A DNA stretch of 25,490 nt from Candidatus Saccharimonadota bacterium (GCA_003979185.1 RYWJ01000014.1:1-25490), one strand, 5' to 3'. Shown: positions 14,392-22,646, numbered from the stretch's first letter. Translations and numbers: made by a program. Notes: generated from the sequence alone by a model not told the origin.

Positions 14392-15945
14392 TTATTGTAA
14401 AACGCAGCGTACCATATAACCGCGGTCCACTATGCCACTATCGCCTGTGACTGTATTATAAAGGTTCAGAACAGGAATAAACATATTCGACGAACCAGCA
14501 TTAAGCCAATAATAACCCATTGTACCAGCTTGAATAAGACGTGCGACGGTGGTGTCGCTTGGCACTTGCCCAGGGTGAACCATATAGATTGGGCTTAAGC
14601 GGATATCTTGCGCACCATAAAGTAAGCCGTTCTGTGAGCCATAGGAAGTGAAAAGCCCCGTGAAAGATTTGTTGCCACTAGTATTTGGTAACTGCCAACC
14701 TTTTGGACAAATACTGCTTGTACTATTCCCCGTACCAGCGGTCGCAGCATACCAGGTATAGTAATTGCCAGAAAGATAGTGGGCGTTGTAGGTGTTTCCG
14801 TTAGTATTGCCCGTGAAATCTGGATCGGTCGATGGGGTGAGGTTGCTAACATTCGTCCAGCCGGCATTAGTACATCCAGATAGACCCGCCACCGATTCAC
14901 AGTTGGTAAGGCTAGTATGATTATTGGCAATAAAAAGTCCAGGATTGTAGTAATTAACGCGGGTATAGTTGCCAGCTCCTGCCCAGAGGGCGGAGTTGAC
15001 GCTCGTAGTCCAGTTGGCACTAACGTTGGAATTGCTAGCGGTCAGAGTGCGATTGGTTAGGTCGAGAGCGAGGTTTTGGGTCATCCAACAATTATTGTCT
15101 TTGAGTTTGGTGATCCAGTATTTTTTATTATCTCTAGCATCGGTGAGTTGAGCGGAACTGCCGACTGCAACGCTATTACAGATGGTAGGAGTCATTTCTT
15201 GCATGGTAGTAACGCCAAAACTATTAATGACTTTCGGGGTAGCGACGAGCGACAGTAAGACTTTGGTTCGGTAATGTCCTGGTGTAATATCACTAGCAAA
15301 CTTTGCTGCGAAAGTGAGATTCTTGGTGAGGTTTTCGGTTTCCTTGGTGGCGGTTTCGATAGCTTTGGCTTTGCCATAAACTGGCATTGTTTGATAGGAT
15401 AGAGTTTCTGGTGTCGTGGAGGTTGACCAATTGTAGCCCCACGTATTGTCGGCCATCAGAGCGGGAGTTTTAGTCCCAGCACCAGTCAGGGTTTGTGGGC
15501 CATTCTCGAGTTGGAGGTTGGCTGAGGAACCGTTTGCAGCGGAAATACTTAAAGTATAGTTGGTGATATTGGCGGCAGTGATGGTGACGGCATGACTGCG
15601 ATAGGCGACTTCGCCGACTTTGGCAGTGGTAGTCTGGGCGAGATTCCCGCTGATGACGAGTGAAGCGGATGGGGTTGTATCGGCAAGTGGCACTGGACCA
15701 CTGCTGGATAAGATAGTAGAGTTAGCATTGGTAGGATTATTGAGGAGATTGCTTGGGACGCTGTTTGTAGGGTCTGTGGAAGTTGGATTGGTAACCTGAT
15801 TGTTGATCGTGTCTCGGATTGTACTTTGAGTGGTGTCTTGGGCAGAAGCCGCAAGTGGATGTAAAACGGTGGCAGCCAGGACGACGAAGCTGAGCGATGT
15901 CACCAAGCTAATTTTTATGATTGGATAAAGATAAGAACGTAGCAT
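14392..15945 (-). CDS. Secreted FISUMP-domain surface protein
   Basis: 517 aa. A Sec signal peptide (about 1-35, ending LAASA before Q36), a Thr/Ser/Asn-rich region (36-110), a beta-rich middle domain (110-240), then a FISUMP domain (about 255-517). Its hallmarks are TICNSVAVG, LTDARDNKKYWITKLKDN, CWMTQNLALDL (286-296), CPKGWQLP (413-420), MGYYWLN and the end GYMVRCVLQ. FISUMP domains are frequent in extracellular proteins of Saccharibacteria; the fold resembles formylglycine-generating-enzyme/C-type-lectin proteins, the class often diversified by retroelements. Host or surface binding is an inference. AAGGAGA precedes ATG 15945. A decayed FISUMP remnant and small RNA copy 2 lie directly upstream on the same strand. 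Its variable-looking end is not close in DNA sequence to the cassettes at 567-1674, apart from TACGCTGCGT near the stop. Confidence 0.88.
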   Translation of the reverse strand: MLRSYLYPIIKISLVTSLSFVVLAATVLHPLAASAQDTTQSTIRDTINNQVTNPTSTDPTNSVPSNLLNNPTNANSTILSSSGPVPLADTTPSASLVISGNLAQTTTAKVGEVAYRSHAVTITAANITNYTLSISAANGSSANLQLENGPQTLTGAGTKTPALMADNTWGYNWSTSTTPETLSYQTMPVYGKAKAIETATKETENLTKNLTFAAKFASDITPGHYRTKVLLSLVATPKVINSFGVTTMQEMTPTICNSVAVGSSAQLTDARDNKKYWITKLKDNNCWMTQNLALDLTNRTLTASNSNVSANWTTSVNSALWAGAGNYTRVNYYNPGLFIANNHTSLTNCESVAGLSGCTNAGWTNVSNLTPSTDPDFTGNTNGNTYNAHYLSGNYYTWYAATAGTGNSTSSICPKGWQLPNTSGNKSFTGLFTSYGSQNGLLYGAQDIRLSPIYMVHPGQVPSDTTVARLIQAGTMGYYWLNAGSSNMFIPVLNLYNTVTGDSGIVDRGYMVRCVLQ

Positions 15946-15960
15946 AGAATCTCCTTATAG

Positions 15961-16115
15961 TTATTTAGCAACGCAACGAATAGTATTACCGTCCGAACGT
16001 ACAGTGGTAGTGGTGGCAGAGGCAGTGGTTTCTAAGCGTAGAATGTAAGAATACATAAATAATTAAACCAACAGACTTGACGTCTAAACTGATTAGTTTG
16101 ATTATTTGATAGCAT
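15961..16115 (-). pseudogene. Decayed FISUMP gene remnant
   Basis: AAAAGGAGGG, the best Shine-Dalgarno in the window (16129-16120), precedes ATG 16115. This opens 27 codons (MLSNNQTNQF...) to TAG 16032-16034. A second frame from 16056 then ends in TTTTVRSDGNTIRCVAK, TAA 15961, which is a FISUMP C-terminus. The start and end of a FISUMP gene thus appear joined by a large internal deletion with a frame change. Alternatively the 27-aa frame could be a leader peptide for the intact FISUMP gene 15 bp downstream. Confidence 0.6.
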
Positions 16116-16239
16116 CTGACCCTCCTTTTGGATATTGTTGTACGCACCTTTGCGGAGGAGTTTATACTGTTTGTATCTTGGAATACTATGAAATTGGAAA
16201 TTTCATTTGATGATACATATTGTTATAAGTAATGTCAGT

Positions 16240-16376
16240 ATAAAAACGACACCGCAAGGGTGTCTAAAGCCTACAAAACCAACAAGGAATTCCTCATACG
16301 GTTCTTGCGGTGCCGTTCTCATCGTACGAGAAACCACAACAAAAACTGCTGGCTTTAAATTGTAAACTTTAGACAT
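16240..16376 (-). ncRNA. Small structured RNA, copy 2 of 3
   Basis: Same architecture as copy 1 with different bases. AATGTCTAAAG (16377-16367) pairs with CTTTAGACACC; AACGGCACCGCAAG (16317-16304) pairs with CTTGCGGTGTCGTT (16258-16245), followed by TTTT. Helix A has changed from G-C to A-T at the position that distinguishes it from copy 1, and helix B from T-A/A-T to C-G at others, so pairing is kept. An inner extension AAAGCCAGCAG / TTGTTGGTTTT also pairs, with G-U pairs. It lies between tRNA-Val and the FISUMP remnant, on the same strand. Confidence 0.8.
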
Positions 16377-16380
16377 TACT

Positions 16381-16409
16381 ATTATATGTAGAAAGTTTAG
16401 TTCTGGCAA
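16381..16409 (-). promoter_or_regulatory. Promoter of small RNA copy 2
   Basis: TTGCCA (16409-16404), a 17-nt spacer, TATAAT (16386-16381). An inverted repeat AAACTTT / AAAGTTT flanks the -10, as in copy 1. Read-through from tRNA-Val upstream is also possible. Confidence 0.7.
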
Positions 16410-16492
16410 GGACTTTTTGTTAGAAAAGAATATAACAAAAAATATCCCCCATAATATTTATATACTATGAAAGATATTGTATGTTCTGTCAA

Positions 16493-16568
16493 TGGTGGCC
16501 TCTGCTGGATTCGAACCAGCGACCCCTCGAATGTGAATCGAGTGCTCTAGCCACTGAGCCAAGAGGCC
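16493..16568 (-). tRNA. tRNA-Val (anticodon CAC)
   Basis: 76 nt including encoded CCA. Acceptor GGCCTCT/AGAGGCC, D stem GCTC/GAGC, anticodon stem CTCGA/TCGAG with loop TTCACAT (anticodon CAC, reads GUG), T arm GCTGG-TTCGAAT-CCAGC, discriminator A, then CCA. All stems are perfect. Confidence 0.97.
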
Positions 16569-16694
16569 ATATTGTAAAAGATTTTTGCTATTTGTTGAGA
16601 TAATTGATTGAGCTAAGTTGGCACAAATTCTCAGGGCCAAAACAAGGTTTCTAATAGAGATCCTTGAAACCTTATATTCCAGCCCTATGTATGT

Positions 16695-16700
16695 TATAAT
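16695..16700 (+). promoter_or_regulatory. -10 box of prfA
   Basis: TATAAT ends 7 nt before ATG 16708 with no ribosome site between. Leaderless arrangement. Confidence 0.55.
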
Positions 16701-16707
16701 AGCATAA

Positions 16708-17769
16708 ATGAATATAGATTTCCAGAAGTTTATTGACGAAAAGGCTGAGATTGAGGCTTTTTTGGCGTCGCCAGAAGCGTATGCGAGTTCCGACTTCGCA
16801 GCTAAGTCGCGCCGTTTGGCGGAAATAAACACGATCTTAGACTTGCATAAAGATATTGAACAATCCCAACAGGCTTTGCTGGAGGCTAAAGCTTTGGTTG
16901 ACGATCCAGAGCTGGGAGAGTTGGCGCGGGCTGATATTGATGAGCTTACGCAAAAGATCCAAGCTAAATCCGCGGAGCTGGAGGAGATCTTGCTACCACA
17001 TGACCCAGCTGATGATAAACCAGCTATTATGGAGATTCGTGCTGGCGCAGGTGGCGATGAAGCATCACTCTTCGCGGGTGAACTTTACCGTATGTACGTG
17101 CGTTATGCTGAGAATCATCACCTGAAAGTTGAGCTGATGTCACAGAACGAAAACGAAGCTGGTGGCATGAAAGAGGTGGTGGTCCGCGTGTCGGGCGAGA
17201 AGCCTTATGGTCAGTTGAAGTTTGAAGGCGGTGTGCATCGCGTACAGCGTGTACCAGTAACGGAGTCACAAGGTCGTATTCATACTTCAACGGCGACAGT
17301 GGCAGTCTTGCCAGAAGCGAGCGAGTCGGATATTGAGATTAAGCCAGATGATTTGCGGATTGATATTTATCGTTCTGGAGGTCACGGTGGACAGGGTGTT
17401 AATACGACCGATTCCGCAGTACGGATCACGCACTTACCAACGGGAATCGTAGTAGCCATGCAAGATGAACGTTCGCAGCAGCAAAACCGTATAAAAGCCA
17501 TGACTGTGCTACGTTCGCGTTTGATTGAGAAACAGAAGCAAGAAGAGATGAAAGCCGCTAGTGATGCCCGTAAGAGTCTGATTGGTTCGGGGGATCGTAG
17601 CGAAAAGATTCGCACCTATAATTTCCCTCAAGATCGCATTACTGACCATCGCGTGCATTATTCACGTTCCAATGTTAATGCAGCGATGGATGGCGACATT
17701 GATGATTTGATCAAAGAATTAACTGTAGCTGAGCGAAATTTGGGTGAAAATAACGCAGTAAAACAGTAA
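16708..17769 (+). CDS. prfA: Peptide chain release factor 1
   Basis: 353 aa, normal length. It recognises UAA and UAG in the ribosomal A site and triggers peptide release. The stop-codon-reading tripeptide is Pro-Val-Thr (183-185, within RVPVTESQGRIHTS), a PxT motif as in RF1 and not the SPF of RF2. The catalytic GGQ is at 227-229 in SGGHGGQGVNTTDSAVR. RAGAGGDEAS lies at 111-120. The upstream -10 box gives a leaderless mRNA. prmC, whose product methylates the GGQ glutamine, follows after about 110 bp with its own promoter. Confidence 0.97.
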   Translation: MNIDFQKFIDEKAEIEAFLASPEAYASSDFAAKSRRLAEINTILDLHKDIEQSQQALLEAKALVDDPELGELARADIDELTQKIQAKSAELEEILLPHDPADDKPAIMEIRAGAGGDEASLFAGELYRMYVRYAENHHLKVELMSQNENEAGGMKEVVVRVSGEKPYGQLKFEGGVHRVQRVPVTESQGRIHTSTATVAVLPEASESDIEIKPDDLRIDIYRSGGHGGQGVNTTDSAVRITHLPTGIVVAMQDERSQQQNRIKAMTVLRSRLIEKQKQEEMKAASDARKSLIGSGDRSEKIRTYNFPQDRITDHRVHYSRSNVNAAMDGDIDDLIKELTVAERNLGENNAVKQ

Positions 17770-17794
17770 ATTTAAGAAAAACAAGCTCTATCTA

Positions 17795-17823
17795 TTGACT
17801 TTTTAGATAAAGTGTGATATAAT
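17795..17823 (+). promoter_or_regulatory. Promoter of prmC
   Basis: TTGACT (17795-17800), a 17-nt spacer ending GTGTGA, TATAAT (17818-17823). Start of transcription expected near 17830. Confidence 0.85.
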
Positions 17824-17880
17824 GAAAAGATAGACCTATTGACGGATAAAACTTGGTTAAAAATGGAAAATAAGCGAGTA

Positions 17881-18870
17881 ATGAACGTAAAAACCTGGTT
17901 ACAAAAAGCGAAGCAACGAATCGACGCTTTAGATGCAGAGCTGATTGCGCATTTTGTTTTTGCGCCAAGGCGTTCTGATCGGAGTTGGCTGGCTGCTCAC
18001 GGGGACGACCAGATATCTCAGCCACAGCTTAGACGCGCTAATGTATTGCTCGAGAAGCGTTTGCGTGGGGTGCCGCTAGCTTATGTTTTGGAGCATAAGG
18101 AGTTCTACGGACGAGATTTTTGGGTACGACCAGGCGTGTTGATTCCCCGTCCTGAAACCGAGAGCTTGATTGATATCATCAAAGAGCTTGACCTTCCTCA
18201 GCAACCAAAGTTTCTAGAAATTGGTACGGGCAGTGGCTGTATTGCGATCACCCTAGCTTTGGAATATCCACAAGCGGAAGTTATCGCCTCAGATATTAGC
18301 ACGAAGGCTTTGGGAATAGCTGAGCGTAATGATATTCGACACGAGGGGCGGGTGGAATTTGTGCAGGCAAATCTTTTGCGCGATCTGGGTTTAGATTTGA
18401 TGCAGGGAGAGCATTTTGACGTTCTTGTGGCAAACCTTCCCTATGTCAATAAAGATTGGGAGTGGGTAGATGAGAACTCGCTGAGCCACGAGCCATCCAC
18501 AGCCTTGTATGCTAAGGGCAATAATGGTCTTTCGATTTATCAACGTCTTTTGCGTGAGATCTCTTATCACCGCAATCTCGATGAGTTGTGGCTGGATTAC
18601 TTAGTCTTAGAAGCTGATCCCTGTCAACATGAAGCTTTGATAAAAATGGCCGAGAAAGCAAATTTTACCTATCTTAAGACCGATGGCTATGCTTTGCTAT
18701 TTGAAGATGGGTGGCGATATTGGTGGGATTGGCGTAAACAAGGTTATGTACATAAGACGCCGGAAGTGATTGCTGATGAGCTTAAGACTGGTATGATTAG
18801 CTATTGTCCAGAGGAAGACTGTATGCTTGAGCCAAACATTGATCCTGGTAATCCAGATTTCTCAGAATAA
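17881..18870 (+). CDS. prmC: Peptide chain release factor N5-glutamine methyltransferase
   Basis: 329 aa from ATG 17881. SAM-dependent methylation of the GGQ glutamine of release factors. The N-terminal helical domain (NVKTWLQKAKQRIDALDAEL) is typical. RPETE lies at 90-94, SAM motif I FLEIGTGSGCIAITLA at 111-126. The catalytic NPPY is NLPY (185-188), so Pro is replaced by Leu. The C-terminal 60 residues (rich in W and acidic residues, GWRYWWDWRKQGY) extend beyond the usual end. Start uncertain: TTG 17839 and ATG 17860 are in frame and none has a clear ribosome site. The segment 17842-17877 resembles a copy of the first codons (TDKTWLKMENKR versus NVKTWLQKAKQR). The stop codon lies inside the terminator stem. 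Confidence 0.92.
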   Translation: MNVKTWLQKAKQRIDALDAELIAHFVFAPRRSDRSWLAAHGDDQISQPQLRRANVLLEKRLRGVPLAYVLEHKEFYGRDFWVRPGVLIPRPETESLIDIIKELDLPQQPKFLEIGTGSGCIAITLALEYPQAEVIASDISTKALGIAERNDIRHEGRVEFVQANLLRDLGLDLMQGEHFDVLVANLPYVNKDWEWVDENSLSHEPSTALYAKGNNGLSIYQRLLREISYHRNLDELWLDYLVLEADPCQHEALIKMAEKANFTYLKTDGYALLFEDGWRYWWDWRKQGYVHKTPEVIADELKTGMISYCPEEDCMLEPNIDPGNPDFSE

Positions 18871-18901
18871 ATCCCCCTAGATCCTAGAGGGATTTATTTT
18901 T
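18867..18901 (+). terminator. Terminator after prmC
   Basis: ATAAATCCC (18867-18875) pairs with GGGATTTAT (18889-18897), then TTTT. It overlaps the prmC stop codon and faces the end of htrA at 18914. Confidence 0.88.
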
Positions 18902-18913
18902 GGGGCTATGAGA

Positions 18914-20188
18914 TTAACTTTGAGTGGTTTTACGATTGTCGACTTGGTAATTTTCTAAGGTAAGTTTGAGATTTTGCTCCTTGCCGTCACGAATAATCGT
19001 CAGCTGGATGGTTTCGCCTGGGGCATGCTCACCGATCAGGGTGGAAACAGAACCAGCTTTTCCGACTGGCACGCCGTTTACTTTGGTGATGATATCTTTA
19101 TCCTTTAGACCAGCTTTATCACCTGGGCCATTAGCGATAACGGAAGCATTCTGAGAGGAACTAATTAGATAAGCACCACTAGTGACTGGGAGATCGTAGG
19201 TGACGGCTACATCTGGTGTGATATTGATGTAATACACTCCGATGTAAGCGCGACTTGCAGAGCCGTTATTGATAATGTTTTTGAGCATACCTTTGACGCT
19301 AGAGATCGGAATAGCAAAACCAATTCCATCTGCTTCGGAAGTAGTAGCTGTATTGATACCAATAACTTCTCCGGCGGCATTTACTAACGGTCCACCTGAG
19401 TTGCCAGAATTGATAGCGGCGTCAGTTTGAATCATATCGCTGAGATTCTCAGAAGAGGAGTAATCGCTGCTATAGGCTGTTAGTGAGCGTCCTGTACCAG
19501 AAATAATACCTTGAGTAATGGTGTTTTGATACTGTCCTAGCGCGTTCCCAATGGCGATAACTTGTTGACCGGCATGAATGGTTTTGGAATCGCCGAGCTT
19601 GACGATTGGTAGGTCATCGACGCCGTCAATTTTTAGAAAAGCAACGTCATTGAGCGGGTCAGTGCCGATTAGCTTGACTTTGTCATAAGTTTCACCACTG
19701 TCAAGCACTACTTTGATAGTATTTGAACCATCTACGACGTGCTTGTTAGTCAAAACATAACCATCCTGAGTCACGATCATACCTGTACCAGCAGAGGTTT
19801 GTGTGGAAGACTGACCAAACCAGCCTGTAGTGCGGGTTTCAGTGACGATCGATACTACTCCAGGCGAAACCTGAGCTGCAACCTCAGCGATCGAGCCTTC
19901 AGTGAAATTGGCGGAGTTGCCATCGCTATCATAGCCCCACAAAATCGTATCATCATCACGTAAGTAATTCACGATTGACAGACCTAAGCCAGCTCCTGCC
20001 GCACAGAAAGACAAGATCATCAAAGTAACGATTGTGATTTTGAAACCAGCATCAGAACGGGCAGGCTTCTCCGTAGCGGGTGCAACGTGTGACTTAGATG
20101 CAGATTTAAGCTTGAACTTGTTGGGTTTCTCAGTTTTGGTCGCATGAGAACTAGTTTCATGATTAACGGTTTTTGCAGTTTTTGACAT
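18914..20188 (-). CDS. HtrA/DegP-family serine protease
   Basis: 424 aa. A membrane-anchored quality-control protease. A basic/polar cytoplasmic N-terminus (1-48), one transmembrane helix (about 49-75), a trypsin-like domain with His150 (TNKHVVDG), Asp181 (DPLNDVAFLKID) and Ser264 (INSGNSGGPLV), and one C-terminal PDZ domain (about 310-410; PGDKAGLKDKDIITKVNG). A single PDZ and an N-terminal anchor fit the HtrA/DegS-like architecture common in Gram-positive-type envelopes. Start ATG 20188 has AGGAGG at 5-10 nt, unlike the leaderless neighbours; TAAAAT with an extended TG lies at 20209-20214. It would act outside the membrane on misfolded surface proteins. Confidence 0.95.
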   Translation of the reverse strand: MSKTAKTVNHETSSHATKTEKPNKFKLKSASKSHVAPATEKPARSDAGFKITIVTLMILSFCAAGAGLGLSIVNYLRDDDTILWGYDSDGNSANFTEGSIAEVAAQVSPGVVSIVTETRTTGWFGQSSTQTSAGTGMIVTQDGYVLTNKHVVDGSNTIKVVLDSGETYDKVKLIGTDPLNDVAFLKIDGVDDLPIVKLGDSKTIHAGQQVIAIGNALGQYQNTITQGIISGTGRSLTAYSSDYSSSENLSDMIQTDAAINSGNSGGPLVNAAGEVIGINTATTSEADGIGFAIPISSVKGMLKNIINNGSASRAYIGVYYINITPDVAVTYDLPVTSGAYLISSSQNASVIANGPGDKAGLKDKDIITKVNGVPVGKAGSVSTLIGEHAPGETIQLTIIRDGKEQNLKLTLENYQVDNRKTTQS

Positions 20189-20208
20189 TATACCTCCTAA
20201 TTACTCTT

Positions 20209-20214
20209 ATTTTA
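20209..20214 (-). promoter_or_regulatory. -10 box of the htrA-like gene
   Basis: Extended -10 TGTTAAAAT, followed by a short leader with AGGAGG. It lies downstream of the membrane protein gene's 3' end, which stops at 20227. Confidence 0.5.
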
Positions 20215-20226
20215 ACAGAAGTAGCT

Positions 20227-21012
20227 TTAATGAATATTAAAACGTGGTTGACTAAAAGTAATGATAAGTACCGCTACTACGACCAAGCTGAAGATAATTG
20301 GCAGAGCGACCTCGCGAATCTGGAGTTTGCCAGAATTTTTTGCCATATTATTATAGAGCTTGAAATATAAGAACGAGAGAATAGTTAAGATAAGCGAAAG
20401 CTGTGACACGCAGATGCCAGTACTGGCAAAGTTATAAAGAATGAGCCAAGCGTGCGAGAGCCAAGCAATTTCCGCAAAGAAAAGTCCGCAGATAATTGAA
20501 AGAAAGGAGCTTTCATGCTCATCACCTTGCACAAGTACGTGATGTGAAGCGGCGTAGCCGATAATGAATTCTGAAATCACCAAGACTAGCGAATCGGAAA
20601 TCGCTGCAAAGATTGCTGCGGCGGTACTACCGACAAAGACTGCAATCAAGGCTTGCACGATAGCGGCATTGAGTGAAGAACGGGGTTTAATAACGATGAG
20701 CCAGATCGCGTAGAGTGCCATCAAGACAAAATGTACTGGCAAGAAGCTGGAGCCAGCTGCATAGGCTAATAGCACGAAACCGACACCAACGATAAAATCA
20801 ACTAAACTTGAGCGGATATTGACCCACCAGTAGCGGTGGTTGACAGCAAAAACGCGCCATTTTGAAACCACAATCAAGACAAGACCGATGATAAAATTAC
20901 CCGTAATCACGGTAGCGCCGATCGATACGACGGCTAGGAGCAAGTTCAAAATCGTATGGATTAGCGAACTTAAAGCATTGCGACTTTTGCGAATAAAAAT
21001 ATAATCAGCCAT
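20227..21012 (-). CDS. Polytopic membrane protein, 261 aa
   Basis: Not assigned to a named family. About seven hydrophobic segments span the protein (for example IIGLVLIVVS, FIVGVGFVLLAYAAG, LVLVISEFIIGYAA, LSLILTILSFLYF, PIIFSLVVVAVLIITF), with a conserved-looking motif WRVFAVNHRYWWVNIRSSLVD in the first third and SHHVLVQGDEHESSF in a loop. Codon use is like the housekeeping genes and TATAAT ends 8 nt before ATG 21012. Both suggest a conserved core gene of the lineage. It lies 38 bp upstream of the htrA-like gene on the same strand. A transport or envelope role is possible but unproven. Confidence 0.75.
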   Translation of the reverse strand: MADYIFIRKSRNALSSLIHTILNLLLAVVSIGATVITGNFIIGLVLIVVSKWRVFAVNHRYWWVNIRSSLVDFIVGVGFVLLAYAAGSSFLPVHFVLMALYAIWLIVIKPRSSLNAAIVQALIAVFVGSTAAAIFAAISDSLVLVISEFIIGYAASHHVLVQGDEHESSFLSIICGLFFAEIAWLSHAWLILYNFASTGICVSQLSLILTILSFLYFKLYNNMAKNSGKLQIREVALPIIFSLVVVAVLIITFSQPRFNIH

Positions 21013-21020
21013 ATGTAACC

Positions 21021-21026
21021 ATTATA
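21021..21026 (-). promoter_or_regulatory. -10 box of the 261-aa membrane protein gene
   Basis: TATAAT ends 8 nt before the ATG. Leaderless arrangement. Confidence 0.5.
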
Positions 21027-21149
21027 ACAAAAAACTATTAGAAAATGGCAAAAATAGATCTTTTCTAGAGGTCTATGCTGGAGGTAAAAAGTGATGTTTA
21101 AAATAAGCAAAAAATTTATGCAAAAAATGCGAAAAAATCATAATTGTGA

Positions 21150-21155
21150 TACAAT
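21150..21155 (+). promoter_or_regulatory. -10 box of lepB
   Basis: Extended -10 TGATACAAT ending 6 nt before ATG 21162; no ribosome site fits. Leaderless arrangement. Confidence 0.55.
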
Positions 21156-21161
21156 GAAGTA

Positions 21162-21806
21162 ATGGAACAATCAAAGCCGAGTTTTCTGAAAAAACATCCT
21201 TTACTTAAAGATTTGTTGAGTCTGGCGATTTTCGTGGTTGTGGTGATCATTGGTACATTTATTTTGAACGCCTATGTCTATCGTTCCTATGATGTAGTTG
21301 GTAAAAGTATGGAGAATACTCTTCATAACGAAGACCGGGTGATCGTGAATCGCTTGACGGTTAGTTGGTCACACTTCTTGGGCAAAGAATACATTCCGAA
21401 ACGTGGTCAGGTGATCGTTTTTGCTAATGGTGATGCGCACGGGGCTTTGACTTGTAGCGCACCGACTGGCCAAAAAGATCAGTATCTTATTAAACGTGTG
21501 ATTGCTTTCCCAGGCGAGCGCGTGACAGTGAAAGATGGAATTCTGACGGTTTATAACGATGAATATCCAGATGGCTTTCACCCAGATGATGAAACCCGTG
21601 TTGATGAGAATAACGGACCAAAATCTTATTCTTCGGGCGATGTAGACATGATCGTACCAAAGGGCGAAATCTTTGTGTCAGGTGATAATCGTGAGGGCAC
21701 GCATTCGTTTGATTCGCGTTCAGGTCTAGGGACTATTCCATTCTGTCGTATTATCGGACCAGTGATGTTACGCATTTATCCTTTCGATCAGATTCGTACT
21801 TTCTAG
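21162..21806 (+). CDS. lepB: Signal peptidase I
   Basis: 214 aa. It cleaves Sec signal peptides on the outer face of the membrane. One N-terminal transmembrane helix (about 19-38). Catalytic Ser49 in VVGKSMENTL, catalytic Lys111 in YLIKRVIAFPGE, box E GDNREGTHSFDSRSGLG (174-190). The usual SMxPTL is SMENTL here. Probable substrates in the window are the FISUMP protein and, if cleaved, the DUF11-like protein. Leaderless by its -10 position. Confidence 0.96.
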   Translation: MEQSKPSFLKKHPLLKDLLSLAIFVVVVIIGTFILNAYVYRSYDVVGKSMENTLHNEDRVIVNRLTVSWSHFLGKEYIPKRGQVIVFANGDAHGALTCSAPTGQKDQYLIKRVIAFPGERVTVKDGILTVYNDEYPDGFHPDDETRVDENNGPKSYSSGDVDMIVPKGEIFVSGDNREGTHSFDSRSGLGTIPFCRIIGPVMLRIYPFDQIRTF

Positions 21807-21836
21807 GAGTCTAAGTTAGGTTCTGTTAGGGCTAAG

Positions 21837-21863
21837 AAACGGCCACCGTAGGGTGACCGTTTT
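21837..21863. terminator. Hairpin between convergent lepB and the unknown gene
   Basis: AAACGGCCACC and GGTGACCGTTT pair over 10 of 11 positions with loop GTAG. Short T-runs follow on both strands (TTTTC, TTTCTT), so it may serve both genes. Confidence 0.7.
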
Positions 21864-21953
21864 CGGTGCGGAGGAATGTGGCGTGACAATCGCGTTTGAT
21901 TAGGTCAAATCATCTGTTGGAATGTGGGCATTGACGTTGAATTGTCGCATAGG

Positions 21954-22544
21954 TTACTCATGAGTGTCTTTGATGATGAGCTCTTGAAGTGTGTCATACC
22001 GATCCATGTCAAAGGCATATCTTTCCAAATTAAGCTGATAGACGGAGCCAGTTCGCTTGGTGTGAAGGACATGTGTGCGGCAGTGACAAAACTCCGTTAC
22101 CCGATCATCCTCGACGTGGAAGTTGATACGATCAAAACCAATACTACTACAGACTCGAAATGTCACGTAGCTTGGCGTATCCGTTGATAGGCTAGCTAGA
22201 TTAACGAACTTACACTTCAAGTGGTTGGCTGAAAGCCTGATCTCAATCATTCTCCATTCAGGATTTTGTGCAGGCTGTAGGACACATCCGTCTGAAGTAC
22301 AACTGTAACCTATACTGCAGGCTATGATTTCATGCAAATTTAGATTGCGAATTGTTTGGACAGGGGTCACTTCGGCATGATGTATAAGATATCCTATGCC
22401 ATGCACGGTGCGATTGCAGATTTCTGAATAAAGGCTGAAGGCATCAAAGATAATTGGTGGGGGTGCTTGCGAACCTTTGCGATGATTGTCGGCTAAAGAG
22501 ATAACCTTGAGTACATGGTTTTCGTGGTCGTAGTGGCTATACAT
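21954..22544 (-). CDS. Hypothetical protein, 196 aa
   Basis: Not recognised. A soluble protein rich in His and Cys (YSHYDHENH, LIHHAEV, CTSDGCVLQ, EFCHCRTHVLH) without signal peptide or membrane segment; metal binding is possible but only suggested by composition. GAGGAGG lies 5 nt before ATG 22544. TATAAT at 22619-22624 (with TTCTTA 16 nt upstream) gives a 5' UTR of about 70 nt. The hairpin at 21837-21863 ends the unit. Like the other accessory units it stands alone between conserved genes. Confidence 0.7.
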   Translation of the reverse strand: MYSHYDHENHVLKVISLADNHRKGSQAPPPIIFDAFSLYSEICNRTVHGIGYLIHHAEVTPVQTIRNLNLHEIIACSIGYSCTSDGCVLQPAQNPEWRMIEIRLSANHLKCKFVNLASLSTDTPSYVTFRVCSSIGFDRINFHVEDDRVTEFCHCRTHVLHTKRTGSVYQLNLERYAFDMDRYDTLQELIIKDTHE

Positions 22545-22618
22545 AAAACCTCCTCTTCTCTCGCGATAAAGTACTGATTAGCTACAGAGCATTTGTATTG
22601 TGTAGTTTATCTCTTTAA

Positions 22619-22646
22619 ATTATAACATAACATCGTCAGCTAAGAA
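22619..22646 (-). promoter_or_regulatory. Promoter of the 196-aa unknown gene
   Basis: TTCTTA (22646-22641), a 16-nt spacer, TATAAT (22624-22619). The -35 is weaker than in the shared accessory family. Confidence 0.5.

Noticed and set aside
20230..20370. Plus-strand frame starting MNIKTWLTKS, similar to the start of PrmC
   Set aside because: It lies antisense to the end of the 261-aa membrane protein, stops after 46 codons and shows nothing else of PrmC. Judged coincidence.
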